The position numbers were made by a program, and so were the translations under genes. Positions 8,097 through 17,489 of a stretch of DNA of 64,000 nucleotides are shown piece by piece. The notes beneath the pieces were generated by a model. It was not told where the DNA came from. It saw only the letters and a list, made by a program, of their open reading frames with translations, and made no database searches. The DNA is taken from positions 20,971-84,970 of the forward strand of contig CAWCPM010000001.1 of NCBI GenBank assembly GCA_963797565.1, read 5' to 3'. Positions within the stretch are counted from its first letter, which is position 1, and each line of letters opens with the position of its first letter. This DNA comes from JAICYJ01 sp963797565. GTDB lineage: Bacteria; Actinomycetota; Thermoleophilia; Gaiellales; JAICJC01.

Positions 8097-9464
8097 ATGA
8101 GCGATTACGCGGTGATCAATCCGGCAACGGGGGAGCAGGTCAAGACCTTCCCGACCATCACGGACGACGAGCTCGCTGCGGCCATCAAGCTGGCGTACGA
8201 GACGCATCAGCGGTGGGCCCGCACGACCAGCGTGGAGGACCGCGCCGCACTGGTGCGCCGCGTCGGCGAGCTGCACTCCGAGCGGCGCGAGGAGCTGGCC
8301 GCCATCACCGTCCGCGAGATGGGCAAGCCCACCGAGCAGGCGCTGGGCGAGATCGATTTCTGCGCCGACATCTACGGTTACTACGCAGACAACGGCCCCG
8401 ACCTGATGAAGGACGAGCCGATCAAGCTGCTGGCCGGCGAGGGCTCCGCGATCATCCGGCGCAGCTCGCTGGGCGTGATCCTCGGGATCATGCCGTGGAA
8501 CTTCCCGACCTACCAGGTGGCGCGCTTCGGCGGGCCCAACATGATCATCGGCAACACGGTGCTCCTGAAGCACGCGCCGCAGTGCCCAGAGACGGCGGCG
8601 GCGCTGCAGGCGATCTACCTTGACGCCGGCTTCCCCGAGGGCGCCTACGTCAACATCTATGCCACCAACGATCAGATCGCCGACGTGATCGCCGATCCGC
8701 GCGTGCAGGGCGTGTCCGTAACGGGCTCGGAGCGGGCCGGTGCGGCCGTGGCCGAGATCGCCGGCCGGAACCTGAAGAAGGTCGTGCTGGAGCTGGGCGG
8801 ATCCGATCCGTTCATCCTGCTCAGCACCGATGACCTCGACGCCACCGTCGAGTCGGCGGTGAACGCCCGGCTCGACAACGCCGGCCAGTCGTGCAACGCG
8901 GCCAAGCGGTTCGTGGTGATCGACGAGCTGTACGAGCCGTTCCTGGAGAAGTTCACCGCAGCCATGTCGGAGTGGAAGCCGGGCGACCCTTCCGCTGACG
9001 GCACCGCGCTCGGTCCCCTTTCCTCGAGCACCGCGGCCGATCGGCTGCAGGACCAGCTCGACCGGGCGATCAAGGGCGGCGCGAGGGTCGTCGTCGGCGA
9101 AAAGCGCGACGGTAACTTCTTCGCGCCGATGGTGCTGACCGACGTCACACCTGACAACGACGCCTACCGCGAGGAGCTGTTCGGGCCGGTCGCGGTCGTG
9201 TACAAGGTCGGCTCCGAGGAGGAGGCTGTCAAGCTCGCAAACGACACGCCGTACGGGCTGGGCTCGTACCTCTTCACGACCGACGCCGACCAGGCCGAGC
9301 GGGTGGCGAACGAGATCGACGCCGGCATGGTGTACGTCAACATCGTCGGCGCCGACGGTGCCGAGCTGCCGTTCGGCGGCGTCAAGCGCTCCGGCTCGGG
9401 CCGCGAGCTTGGCAAGTACGGTGCGGACGAGTTCGTCAACAAGAAGCTGATCCGGGTCGGCTGA
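8097..9464 (+). CDS. NAD(P)-dependent succinate-semialdehyde dehydrogenase family protein
   Basis: Aldehyde dehydrogenase superfamily enzyme, 455 residues, closest in pattern to the short succinate-semialdehyde dehydrogenases. Seen: MPWNFPTYQ (about 136), general-base Glu in LELGG (about 232), catalytic Cys in AGQSCNAAKR (about 265), and the C-terminal LPFGGVKRSG. With gadB at the left edge it could complete a GABA shunt, though no GABA transaminase lies between. ATG has a strong AGGAGGA upstream. A candidate -10 TATTCT near 8010 gives a leader of about 80 bases. Other aldehyde substrates cannot be excluded. Confidence 0.85.
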   Translation: MSDYAVINPATGEQVKTFPTITDDELAAAIKLAYETHQRWARTTSVEDRAALVRRVGELHSERREELAAITVREMGKPTEQALGEIDFCADIYGYYADNGPDLMKDEPIKLLAGEGSAIIRRSSLGVILGIMPWNFPTYQVARFGGPNMIIGNTVLLKHAPQCPETAAALQAIYLDAGFPEGAYVNIYATNDQIADVIADPRVQGVSVTGSERAGAAVAEIAGRNLKKVVLELGGSDPFILLSTDDLDATVESAVNARLDNAGQSCNAAKRFVVIDELYEPFLEKFTAAMSEWKPGDPSADGTALGPLSSSTAADRLQDQLDRAIKGGARVVVGEKRDGNFFAPMVLTDVTPDNDAYREELFGPVAVVYKVGSEEEAVKLANDTPYGLGSYLFTTDADQAERVANEIDAGMVYVNIVGADGAELPFGGVKRSGSGRELGKYGADEFVNKKLIRVG

Positions 9465-9485
9465 CCGGATCTTGAGTGGCTCACG

Positions 9486-9516
9486 GCCGGGCGGGGAGTT
9501 CGCCTCCCCGCCCGGC
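9486..9516. terminator. Bidirectional hairpin between convergent genes
   Basis: 13-base perfect GC-rich arms (GCCGGGCGGGGAG / complement) around the loop TTCGC, between the stops of the aldehyde dehydrogenase (9464) and the DUF2252 gene (9522). No clear T-run; acts plausibly for both genes. Confidence 0.75.
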
Positions 9517-9521
9517 GGGGA

Positions 9522-10931
9522 TCAGATCCCCTCCCTGGCCTCGATCTCACCGCACCTGACGGCTGCCCTCAGGCGGCGATGGTCAAGTTCGTTCTGGTCT
9601 GCGTAGAGGGTGGAGAAGCGGGCGATCGCCTTGTCGAAGCTGCGGCCCTTGCCGAGGTAGGCGGCGATCGCCAGACGGTCGCCGGACCGGGCGTGCGAGC
9701 GGGCCAGCGACCACGCGCAGGCCCGGGTGTAGGTGAGCAGGCCGTGCTCCGTCATACGTGACAGGTCGGCCGAGGCCTTCCAGTCCCACAGCTGGCGCAC
9801 GTAGAAGTCGCGCTCGACGCCTTCCAGGTCGGGGCTGCGCTGCCAGCTCAAGAAGATGTCGGTCGCCGCTTGCATCATCCGCTGGCCGCGCACGACCCGC
9901 TCGCCGTGGGTGTCGTATTCACTGATGCCCAGGTGCGGTTCGAGCACCGACGCCTGGGCCTCCTTTGCCTGGAGCATGACGGCGTCCTGTCCGCCGCGGC
10001 CGACCAGCAGGATCACCCATGCCCGGGTGCCGACGCTGCCGATCCCGACCACCTTGCGGGCCATGTCGGCCACCTCATAGGAGCGGACGAGGTGCTGGCG
10101 ATCCGCGTGGAGCCCGTCGATGTACTGCTCCAGCAGCCCCAGCACGTATGCCCGGCGTTCGGTCGGGCCTGCGTCGTAGAGCTCGTGCAGAGGCGTCAGC
10201 AGCGGCGGGACGCTCACGAATCGCAGCTTCCCGTCGACGACTTCGGTCAGCTTCCGCACCGCCCGAGCGCTGGTTTTCCGCCGGCCGCGCTGGAAGGTGC
10301 GGGTGAGCAGCTGGTGGCCGTCGGCGTCGAGCCTGGTGCCAAAACGGGCGGTCAGCTCGTCGGCATCGAGGCGCTCGTACCAGGCGTCGAGGAAGCTCTC
10401 CCGAGCGAACTCGCGCATCCCTTCGCGGTACTCGCGCACCGCCCGCTCGATGATCGGCCGTCGCCGGCCGGCCGGCAGGTCGATGTCGCGGCCGGCGATC
10501 TCGATGCTGGCGGCCATCCGCTTCACGTCCCACTCCCAGGGGCCGGGCAGCGTCTCGTCGAAGTCGTTGGGCCCGAACACGAGGCGGCGGTCAGGCGCCG
10601 CGAACCCGCCGAAGTTCGAGATGTGCGCGTCCCCACAGGCCTGCACCACAAGGCCGGAGCTGGGCGTGTCGGCCAGATCGGCCGCCATCACCGCGGCCGC
10701 GCCGCGGAAGTAAGTGAACGGCGTGGATAGCATCCGCCCGTACCGGATCGGCACCAGCTCGGCCAGACGCGACTCCGTCTGACGGTGGAGCGTTTTCACG
10801 GGGTCGGGCCGCGTGCGCGCCGGCGCCCAATCGGCGTGGCCTGCGCGTGGCGCACTGGCCCGCGCCACGCGGCCGCGCTCGGCGTCCTCGCCGTTTTCGA
10901 GGCGGGCGACACGATCTGCTGGACTGGCCAC
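9522..10931 (-). CDS. DUF2252 family protein (kinase-like fold)
   Basis: 469 residues of the DUF2252 family, distantly related to aminoglycoside-phosphotransferase/protein-kinase folds; biochemical role unknown. Seen: ELVPIRYGRML (about residue 58), CGDAHISNFGGF (about 99, catalytic-loop-like), FGPNDFDET (about 119, metal-binding DFD), and many Arg-rich helices after that. The first about 30 residues are low complexity, so the true start could be downstream of 10931, but the HADW...RPDPV stretch typical of the family N-terminus argues for a start near this one. Divergent from the ferritin-like gene. Confidence 0.85.
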   Translation of the reverse strand: MASPADRVARLENGEDAERGRVARASAPRAGHADWAPARTRPDPVKTLHRQTESRLAELVPIRYGRMLSTPFTYFRGAAAVMAADLADTPSSGLVVQACGDAHISNFGGFAAPDRRLVFGPNDFDETLPGPWEWDVKRMAASIEIAGRDIDLPAGRRRPIIERAVREYREGMREFARESFLDAWYERLDADELTARFGTRLDADGHQLLTRTFQRGRRKTSARAVRKLTEVVDGKLRFVSVPPLLTPLHELYDAGPTERRAYVLGLLEQYIDGLHADRQHLVRSYEVADMARKVVGIGSVGTRAWVILLVGRGGQDAVMLQAKEAQASVLEPHLGISEYDTHGERVVRGQRMMQAATDIFLSWQRSPDLEGVERDFYVRQLWDWKASADLSRMTEHGLLTYTRACAWSLARSHARSGDRLAIAAYLGKGRSFDKAIARFSTLYADQNELDHRRLRAAVRCGEIEAREGI

Positions 10932-11007
10932 GGGGAAACGGTAGACGGTTCTGCCGCTTCACCTCGGCACGCGCTCGCCGCAGCCACCCGTCAGCGCCCG
11001 TCCTGAT

Positions 11008-11023
11008 TGTGACTGCGGTCACG
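11008..11023. promoter_or_regulatory. CRP/FNR-like site TGTGA-N6-TCACG
   Basis: One mismatch from the CRP consensus TGTGA-N6-TCACA, placed in the divergent region between DUF2252 (77 bases from its start) and the ferritin-like gene (113 bases from its start). Single occurrence, so chance is possible. Confidence 0.35.
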
Positions 11024-11135
11024 CGTTCGAAACCGGTCTGGCGCAGGGCCGTAGTAGGGGGATCGCGGCGCCTCGGGTGGTCGGGCGGCTCACCGCGATC
11101 GGCTGTATGTACCCATCGGAAAGGGAGGACGACCC

Positions 11136-12305
11136 ATGCTGGAAGATGCTTCCACCACCACCAACGACGGCCACGTGGCCAGCCCCGCCGACGAGGACCT
11201 CGGCGGACACTGGAACCGGGTGATCGGCCGCCGCGCGTTCCTTCGTGGCGCCGGTGTGGCCGGTGCCACGGCGCTGACGGGCTCGGGGTTGCTCGCCGCC
11301 GGAGCCGCGGCCAGCGTCGACACCCCCACCGCGGGCGACATCGCGATCCTGCGGTTCCTCTGCGCCGCGGAGATCCTCGAGACCGACCTCTGGGTGCAGT
11401 ATGAGGAGCTGGGCGGGGTCAACGGCGGCAACAGCTCCTACATGCTCGCACTCGAGAACCTCGACGGCGACATGCCCCAGTACATCAGCGACAACACCGA
11501 CGACGAGCGCAGCCACGCCGCGTTCCTGAATGCCTACCTGCGTTCGCACGGGGCCAAGCCGGTGAACCTCGACCGCTTCCGCACGCTGCCCAGCAGCAAG
11601 GCCACCGGCGCGAAGCAGATCGGACGGCTGACCAACCTGATGTCGCTGAACGTCGACACCAGCTGGTACACCCGCTACCGCAGCACCAAGAACCCCGACT
11701 TCGGAGCCGGCTTCCCGCAGGCGGTGCATATCCAGGACCAGCCCGCGATCCCGCTGAACGACCACGACACACCGCCCGGCACCGGTCAGCCGGTGCCGCC
11801 GGTGACCAGGCACGCGCGCCGTATGCAGGCGATCGCCAACGCGGCCGGGTTCCACTTCGCGATGATCGAGCAGGGTGGCTCCAGCCTCTACACCACGATG
11901 AGCCTGAAGGCCTCTTCGCTGGAGGTGCTGCGCATCATCGTCTCGATCGGCGGAGTCGAGGTCGACCACTTCGCGGTCTGGCACGACAAGGCCGGAAACG
12001 CCGTGGCGCAGCCGCTGGCGGGCGTCACCGACCCCGAGACCGGAACCCACTTCCCTGACCTGAACGCGCGGGACAGCGAGCTGTTCCAGACCAACCTGAT
12101 CTTCCCGGAGCCCTGCGACTTCCTGGACAAGGGGCTTCCGGCCTGCTCGGTGATCCGACCCTCCACGACGCAGAACTCGGGCGCCGTGGCGGCGGTGCGC
12201 GCGCTCACCGCCGACAACCTGTTCAAGGGGCAGACGCCGGCCTTCTTCCGGACGCTGATGCGCCTGGCGCAGGCCGCGGACGCCGCACACCGCACGCGCA
12301 CGTAA
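11136..12305 (+). CDS. Tat-exported ferritin-like domain protein
   Basis: 389 residues. A twin-arginine signal (GRRAFLRGAG, residues about 31-40, followed by a hydrophobic Ala/Gly stretch to about 60) sends it across the membrane. The mature part is a long ferritin-like four-helix domain with acidic metal-ligand-type helices (AAEILETDLWVQYEEL about 80-95; DDERSHAAFLNAYL about 125; VEVDHFAVWHDKA about 275). Such exported ferritin-like proteins are common in actinobacteria and of unknown reaction. AAGGGAGGA precedes the ATG. Followed by a strong hairpin terminator, so probably monocistronic. Confidence 0.85.
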   Translation: MLEDASTTTNDGHVASPADEDLGGHWNRVIGRRAFLRGAGVAGATALTGSGLLAAGAAASVDTPTAGDIAILRFLCAAEILETDLWVQYEELGGVNGGNSSYMLALENLDGDMPQYISDNTDDERSHAAFLNAYLRSHGAKPVNLDRFRTLPSSKATGAKQIGRLTNLMSLNVDTSWYTRYRSTKNPDFGAGFPQAVHIQDQPAIPLNDHDTPPGTGQPVPPVTRHARRMQAIANAAGFHFAMIEQGGSSLYTTMSLKASSLEVLRIIVSIGGVEVDHFAVWHDKAGNAVAQPLAGVTDPETGTHFPDLNARDSELFQTNLIFPEPCDFLDKGLPACSVIRPSTTQNSGAVAAVRALTADNLFKGQTPAFFRTLMRLAQAADAAHRTRT

Positions 12306-12315
12306 GCGAGGCTCC

Positions 12316-12349
12316 GCCCGCGTCGCGCCCTGAAAAGCGCGACGCGGGC
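12316..12349 (+). terminator. Rho-independent-type hairpin
   Basis: Perfect 13-base arms (GCCCGCGTCGCGC / complement) with loop CCTGAAAA, 10 bases after the stop of the ferritin-like gene. T-run is absent, as often in high-GC actinobacteria. Confidence 0.8.
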
Positions 12350-12409
12350 CGTGCGGTTCGCCGCGCGGCTTTGGGGGGATAACCGTACCGTCGGGCGGCC
12401 CCAGCCTTC

Positions 12410-12415
12410 TACCAT
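12410..12415 (+). promoter_or_regulatory. -10 box TACCAT, likely leaderless start
   Basis: TANNNT hexamer seven bases before ATG 12423, which lacks any ribosome binding site; suggests transcription starts at or next to the start codon. Confidence 0.4.
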
Positions 12416-12422
12416 TCATGGC

Positions 12423-12746
12423 ATGAATACGGCCGCAAACAGACAACGGCTCGCCAACTTCATCGACCTGGCTCTGAACCCGTGGAGCCTGTACGGACGA
12501 CCGATAGCAGCGGTGCCCATTCCCCGCAGCGTGCTTGTGACCTGCGGCGAGGAGATGCACGCCCTGGCGGAGGCCCTGCGTGACGAGCGTCGCACCGTGG
12601 ATGCCGGGACGCTGCGCGAGCTCCGGGAGGTGCTCACGCACGGAGCGTCGTCGCCGCTGTACGACGGCAGCCACCCGATACGCGCGCTGCACACGCTGGT
12701 CGCGATCGAGTCGCGCTTCGGCGACGCCACGGCATGCGCCGCGTAG
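12423..12746 (+). CDS. Conserved-looking small soluble protein of unknown function
   Basis: 107 residues, mostly helical, without signal or membrane segment. Notable stretches are LALNPWSLYGRP and a single Cys in VTCGEEMHALAEAL. I do not recognise the family. Codon choice has the third-position GC bias of a real gene. The frame is open from 12351, but ATG 12423 seven bases after a TACCAT box is the best start. Sits alone between a terminator and the MMPL gene. Confidence 0.6.
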   Translation: MNTAANRQRLANFIDLALNPWSLYGRPIAAVPIPRSVLVTCGEEMHALAEALRDERRTVDAGTLRELREVLTHGASSPLYDGSHPIRALHTLVAIESRFGDATACAA

Positions 12747-12793
12747 CTGGACGCGCCGGCCGGCCGCCTGCGGCGGGCACGCGAGGGCCGATC

Positions 12794-12799
12794 TAGGAT
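12794..12799 (+). promoter_or_regulatory. -10 box TAGGAT for the MMPL gene
   Basis: TANNNT hexamer nine bases before ATG 12809; no ribosome site precedes that ATG, so a leaderless or near-leaderless transcript is likely. Confidence 0.4.
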
Positions 12800-12808
12800 G
12801 CGAACCTG

Positions 12809-14983
12809 ATGCTGGAGCGGCTGGCTCATACGATTCTGCATCACCGCAAGCTGGTCGTGGCGGCCTGGGTGGTTCTGACCGCGATCGGCGGATTCGCGGC
12901 GCCGCACGCGGTCGACCGGCTGCTGACGACCTTCTCGATCCCCAGCTCGCAGTCCTACCAGCACAACCAGAAGATCGTCAAGACCTTCGGCAACGGCAGC
13001 CAGAACCCGATGGTGCTGGTGTTCCACGACCCGGCCGGGAACGTCACGCAGGCCGCGGGCATCCAGGGCGCTCTCGATGCCGCGCTGAAGGCGAATCCCG
13101 GTGCACGGATCAGCTCCTACTTCAACACCGGCGCCGACTCAGGCGTGTACGTCTCCAAGGACGGGCACACCATGTTCGCGGCCATTTACCCGGTCGGCGA
13201 CAACGGCTTCGGCGCGGGCGGCACGATCGCGGCCACCCAGCAGGCGATCGCCGCGAACGCCCCGTCCGGGGTGCAGGCGTCGGTCAGCGGCCTGGACGCG
13301 CTGGAGCAGGCTGCCGGCAACGGCGCCAGCGGTGGCCCCAGCATCCTGGTCGAGGTCGCGATCGGCGCGCTCGGCGCGCTGATCATCCTGCTGTTCGTGT
13401 TCGGCACGTTGCCGGCGGTGGCGATGCCGCTGATCGTCGCGTTGGCGTCGATCCTCAACACCTTCACCCTGATCCTGCTGCTCACCTACGTCACCGACGT
13501 GTCGGTGATCGTGGAGTTCCTGGTGGCGCTGGTCGGCCTCGGCGTCGCCATCGACTACTCGCTCCTGTTCATCTTCCGCTTCCGCGAGGAGCTGGCCGCG
13601 GGCCGCTCATCCGAGCACGCGCTGGTCGAAACGATGACCCACGCCGGCAAGTCGGTGGTGATATCGGGCTCGACGGTCGGCATCGGGCTGCTGAGCATGG
13701 TGATCCTGCCGATCCCGTTCATCCGTTCGATCGGCGTGGCAGGGCTGCTGATCCCGATCGTCTCGGTGATCGCCGCCTGCACGCTGCTGCCGGCCATGCT
13801 GGCGATCATCGGCACCGGCATCAACCGGGTGCGGGTGATGCCGCGCCGGTTCATCTCGCAGGCCGATCCGGACGTCGGCCCGTGGGCGCGGTGGGCGCGC
13901 CTGGTCACCCACCATGCGGGTGTGATGGCCGCGATCGGGATCGCCATCGTGGTGGTGGTGATGATCCCCGCGATCTCGCTGAATCCCGGCGACGCGCTGG
14001 CCAAGAACATGCCCGGCAGCGGGCCCGCGATCACCGGGCGCGACCAGCTCGCCGCCGCCGGCATCTCCGCGGGTGCGATCTCCCCGATCGCGATCACGGT
14101 GCAGGGTGCCACCCCGAGCCAGATCCCGACGATCGTCGCGGGGGTTGGGAAGTCGGAGGGCATCGCCGGCGCCTCCGCGCCGCGGGGGTGGAGCCGTGAC
14201 GGCCTCACCGTGATCGAGGCCGTGCCCGCGACCGACTCCGCCAGCTCGGACGCCTACGGCGCGATCGCCACGCTCGAGAACACCACGCTGCCGGGGCTGG
14301 AACGGCAGCTCGGTGGTGGTGTCAGCCTCGGTACCGCCGGCGGGCCGCCGCAGTCGCGCGACTTCGAGCACACCGTCTACGACAACTTCCCGTACCTGCT
14401 GCTGTTCGTGGTGGTGCTCACCTACGTGCTGCTCGCGCGCGCGTTCCGCTCGCTGGTGCTGGCGCTGAAGGCCGTGATCCTGAACCTGATCTCGCTGACG
14501 GCGGCCTACGGCATCATCGTGTTCATCTTCCAGCAGGGCCACGGCAGCAAACCGATCTGGAACATCGACCCGACCGGGGTGATCATCTCCTGGATCCCGC
14601 TCATGATCTTCGCGTTCCTGTACGGCATCTCGATGGACTACGAGGTGTTCATGCTGACGCGCATGCGCGAGATCTACGACGACGTCGGCAACACCAACCG
14701 CGCCATCGAGCTCGGCCTCGCCCGCACCGGCAAGCTGGTGACCAGCGCCGCCCTGATCCTGATGTTCTCGTTCCTGGTGCTGTCCAGCAGCCCTGGCGTG
14801 GACGTCAAGCAGTTCGGCATCGGCCTGGCGGCCGGCATCATCTTCGACGCGACCGTGATCCGCGCGCTGCTGGTGCCGTCGCTGATGCGGTTGATGGGCG
14901 AGTGGAACTGGTGGATGCCGCGGCCGGCGGCGCGGGTGCTGTTTCTGCATCCCGACGAGCCGGCCGCCGCGACCGAGTCCTGA
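12809..14983 (+). CDS. MMPL-family RND transporter
   Basis: 724-residue proton-driven exporter of the MmpL/RND class. One membrane segment near residues 14-34, a first periplasmic domain, then a block of about five segments (about 185-350, with the TM4-type motif GVAIDYSLLFIFRFREE), a second periplasmic domain, and a C-terminal block (about 525-700, with YGISMDYEVFMLTRMREIYDD). The two Asp-Tyr motifs are the proton-relay pairs of MmpL proteins. Mycobacterial homologues export lipids; cargo here is unknown. Length is typical of short MMPL proteins. Confidence 0.9.
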   Translation: MLERLAHTILHHRKLVVAAWVVLTAIGGFAAPHAVDRLLTTFSIPSSQSYQHNQKIVKTFGNGSQNPMVLVFHDPAGNVTQAAGIQGALDAALKANPGARISSYFNTGADSGVYVSKDGHTMFAAIYPVGDNGFGAGGTIAATQQAIAANAPSGVQASVSGLDALEQAAGNGASGGPSILVEVAIGALGALIILLFVFGTLPAVAMPLIVALASILNTFTLILLLTYVTDVSVIVEFLVALVGLGVAIDYSLLFIFRFREELAAGRSSEHALVETMTHAGKSVVISGSTVGIGLLSMVILPIPFIRSIGVAGLLIPIVSVIAACTLLPAMLAIIGTGINRVRVMPRRFISQADPDVGPWARWARLVTHHAGVMAAIGIAIVVVVMIPAISLNPGDALAKNMPGSGPAITGRDQLAAAGISAGAISPIAITVQGATPSQIPTIVAGVGKSEGIAGASAPRGWSRDGLTVIEAVPATDSASSDAYGAIATLENTTLPGLERQLGGGVSLGTAGGPPQSRDFEHTVYDNFPYLLLFVVVLTYVLLARAFRSLVLALKAVILNLISLTAAYGIIVFIFQQGHGSKPIWNIDPTGVIISWIPLMIFAFLYGISMDYEVFMLTRMREIYDDVGNTNRAIELGLARTGKLVTSAALILMFSFLVLSSSPGVDVKQFGIGLAAGIIFDATVIRALLVPSLMRLMGEWNWWMPRPAARVLFLHPDEPAAATES

Positions 14984-15039
14984 CCGGGTGAGCGGCTGGC
15001 GCTAAGCGCGACGTCGCCACGCGCCGACAGACTACGCAC

Positions 15040-15922
15040 ATGGCGGTGATCGCACCCAAGCCCTTCTACCACCCGGCCCGCTACCTGCCGCGGTTCCACT
15101 GGGAGCTGTTGGCCTGCGGCGCCCGCGGCCACGTGCTGGCCGGCACCGATGTTCGCGAGGTGGTGGATCAGGACAGCGTGATCGTGCGCGAGATAGACGG
15201 CGTGCGCTGGCACCGCTGCCTGCGCTGCGATGCCTGGGTGCCGCTGCCGCCTCCGGCGGCGCCGGAGCGCGACCGGGTGCCTGCCCATGGCGAGATCGAG
15301 CTGCCGCTGCGGGGCCGGGCGATGCGCGACCTGATCGTGTTGCGGCTGATCGCGATCGACCGCTTCATCCACTTCATCGTGCTGGCGGCGCTGGCGGGGG
15401 CGGTGCTCGTGTTCGCGAACGACCAGGCCCACCTGCGCCGCCTCTACGACACGGCGCTGCGGGCGATCGAAGGCGTCAACAATGGGCCGCTGCCCAGGCA
15501 TCACGGCCTGCTGGGCGAGGTCGACAGCCTGTTTCACGCCGAACTCGAACACGCTCTACCTGATCGCCGGCGGCCTCGGCCTGTACGCGCTGGTGGAGGG
15601 GGTGGAGGCGGTCGGGCTGTGGATGATGAAGCGCTGGGCCGAGTACCTGACGTTCATCGCCACCGGCGCCTTCCTGCCCTACGAGCTGAGCGAGCTCGTG
15701 ACCGGCCCCAGCGTGTTCAAGCTGGGAGCGACGGTGATCAACCTGGCCGTGCTCGCCTACCTGTTGTTCTCGAAGCGGCTGTTCGGCGTCCGCGGCGGCG
15801 TCGCGGAGGAGGAGCGGATCCGCTACTCGGAGTGCGGATGGGATGCGCTCGAGCGATCCACGCCGGAGCTGATCGCGGGCGGCGCCGGCGGTGGCCGGCT
15901 GCGGCGTCATCGGGCGACGTAG
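15040..15922 (+). CDS. DUF2127 family membrane protein (one-base frameshift near 15540)
   Basis: The N-terminal part (codons from 15040) has a soluble start with a zinc-ribbon-like CxxC (RCLRCDAW, about residue 63) and a membrane segment (about 109-125). The frame then changes by +1 between about 15530 and 15550, after which the other half of DUF2127 follows (LYLIAGGLGLYALVEGVEAVGLW, then RRWAEYLTF-like region). Removing one base restores about 293 residues with four membrane segments. Function of DUF2127 is unknown. The 3' end overlaps the convergent LtrA gene by 16 bases. The shift is most likely a sequence error (see findings). Confidence 0.75.
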
Positions 15923-17094
15923 CTGGCGGCCAGGCGGTTTCGCGTCTCGGCCGCGGCCAGCACGGTCAGGATCGCGAGCACGCCGGCGGCCAGCGCCAGG
16001 CACGAGAGCGTGCCGCCGAGCGGCGCCAGCGCGAGGATGGCAACCGCGGCGACCACGCGCTTGCGGCTGACGTTGTGGATCATGCGCAGCCGAAACAGGG
16101 TGTGGCCGACCAGGTACAGCGCCGGCCCGCCCAGGATCACGGCCAGCTCCGCGCCCGACGGGGACGCGCCGGGATGTGCGATCACGACCTCGTCCGCGAC
16201 GGCGACGACGATGATGCCGGCCACGATCGGGATGTGCAGGTAGGTGTAGGCGTCGCGCGCGAGCCTGCCCCTGTCATCAGCCCGCGAGAGAGTCCGCTGC
16301 GCGCGCCATCCGACCTCGTCGAAGTACAGCCACCACAGCGCGGCCGACGTCGCGAACGCCACCATCAGCGCAGTACCGTTCGCGAAATCCAGCACCAGCG
16401 ACGATGCGGTGGCGCCCGTGACGACGATCGACTCGCCCAGCGCGATGATGATGAAGAGCTGGAACCGCTCCGCGAAGTGCGCCGGCTCGATCTCCCACTC
16501 GGTGGTCCCGGAGCGGCCCAGCCGGGGCGTCCAGTAACCCACGGACGGTGCCACGTAGTCGACCGCCAGCGCCGCGATCCACAGCCAGGTACGGGCGCCC
16601 GACGGCGCGAACCCGCCGGCCAACCACAGCACGCCCGAGGCCAGGCTCCAGGCCAGGATCCGGCGAAAGACGACGTGGAAGGCGTTGTCGCGCGGTGTCG
16701 CGTAGACGTTGAAGGCGTTCCGCGCCACCTGCAGCAGGACGTAGGAGCAGGCGAACAGCGGCGCCAGCCTGCCGAAGGCTTCGGGGATGGCGACCGCCAT
16801 CAGCAGGCTGGATGCCATCACCACCAGCAGCACCAGTCGCACCAGCACCGATTCGGGATCGAACCAGTTGGTCATCCAGGTGGTGTAGATCCAGGCCCAC
16901 CAGACGACCAGCAGCAGGAACAGCGTCTGCAGGGCGCCGTGCAGCGTCAGGTGATGCAGCAGCAGGTGGCTGAGCTGCGTCACCGCGAACACGAAGACCA
17001 GGTCGAAGAACAGCTCCAGCCAGGTCGCCCGTTGCTCCTCGCCGGTGTGCTGGCGGAAGTGACGTGGGCCGTTCACCCGCCGGACCATACCCAT
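15907..17094 (-). CDS. Low temperature requirement protein A (LtrA) family membrane protein
   Basis: 395-residue LtrA-family protein with about 11 membrane segments. Family signature seen at the N-terminus (WLELFFDLVFVFAVTQL, about residues 22-38), plus ARDAYTYLHIPIVAGI (about 275). LtrA is named from a Listeria mutant unable to grow in the cold; its biochemical role is unknown. The ORF extends to 17259 but residues before the ATG pair at 17086-17094 are Pro/Arg-rich and unlike the family. Convergent with DUF2127 gene; divergent from the lipoprotein gene. Confidence 0.88.
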   Translation of the reverse strand: MGMVRRVNGPRHFRQHTGEEQRATWLELFFDLVFVFAVTQLSHLLLHHLTLHGALQTLFLLLVVWWAWIYTTWMTNWFDPESVLVRLVLLVVMASSLLMAVAIPEAFGRLAPLFACSYVLLQVARNAFNVYATPRDNAFHVVFRRILAWSLASGVLWLAGGFAPSGARTWLWIAALAVDYVAPSVGYWTPRLGRSGTTEWEIEPAHFAERFQLFIIIALGESIVVTGATASSLVLDFANGTALMVAFATSAALWWLYFDEVGWRAQRTLSRADDRGRLARDAYTYLHIPIVAGIIVVAVADEVVIAHPGASPSGAELAVILGGPALYLVGHTLFRLRMIHNVSRKRVVAAVAILALAPLGGTLSCLALAAGVLAILTVLAAAETRNRLAASYVAR

Positions 17095-17144
17095 CGCCGG
17101 GGCCAGCCGGACCACACCTCGTGGCGTGTACCGTCCTTTCGGAG

Positions 17145-17489
17145 ATGTGGCGAAGCGTGGCACTGACGGTGACTCTGGCTGCGGTGGCGGCGGGATGCGG
17201 CCTGGGCGGTGGCAGCGGGGCCGGCTCGACCGGCGGCGCAGCGACCGCCGGGAGCACATCGGCCGGCCCGCCTTACCACTCGGTGGTCGTACGCGGCACC
17301 CGCTCGTTCTCGACAGACGACCTGGCCGTGCCCCTGACCGTGCACTGCCCGCAGGCCGGGCCGGGTGGCTTCACGCAGGTGCTCAACGACCCGTGGAAGG
17401 CCGGCATGCACGGCATTTACCACGGCGCCAACGGCAGTGGGATGGTGTTCGCCGTGGACGACTCCGGCACGGTTCGGATCAGCTGTTGA
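17145..17489 (+). CDS. Putative lipoprotein, 114 residues
   Basis: A short signal peptide (residues 1-17) ends in a lipobox (AVAAGC, Cys18), so the mature protein is probably lipid-anchored outside the membrane. A Gly/Ser/Thr-rich linker follows, then a small domain of about 65 residues (YHSVVVRGTRSFSTDDLAVP...) that I do not recognise. TACCGT (17129-17134) ten bases before ATG may be the -10 box. The gene overlaps the TTG start of the arginase-family gene. Confidence 0.6.
   Translation: MWRSVALTVTLAAVAAGCGLGGGSGAGSTGGAATAGSTSAGPPYHSVVVRGTRSFSTDDLAVPLTVHCPQAGPGGFTQVLNDPWKAGMHGIYHGANGSGMVFAVDDSGTVRISC

Noticed and set aside
15040..17166. 708-codon plus frame
   Set aside because: Only its first about 170 codons are coding (DUF2127 N-terminus); the remainder is antisense to the LtrA gene.
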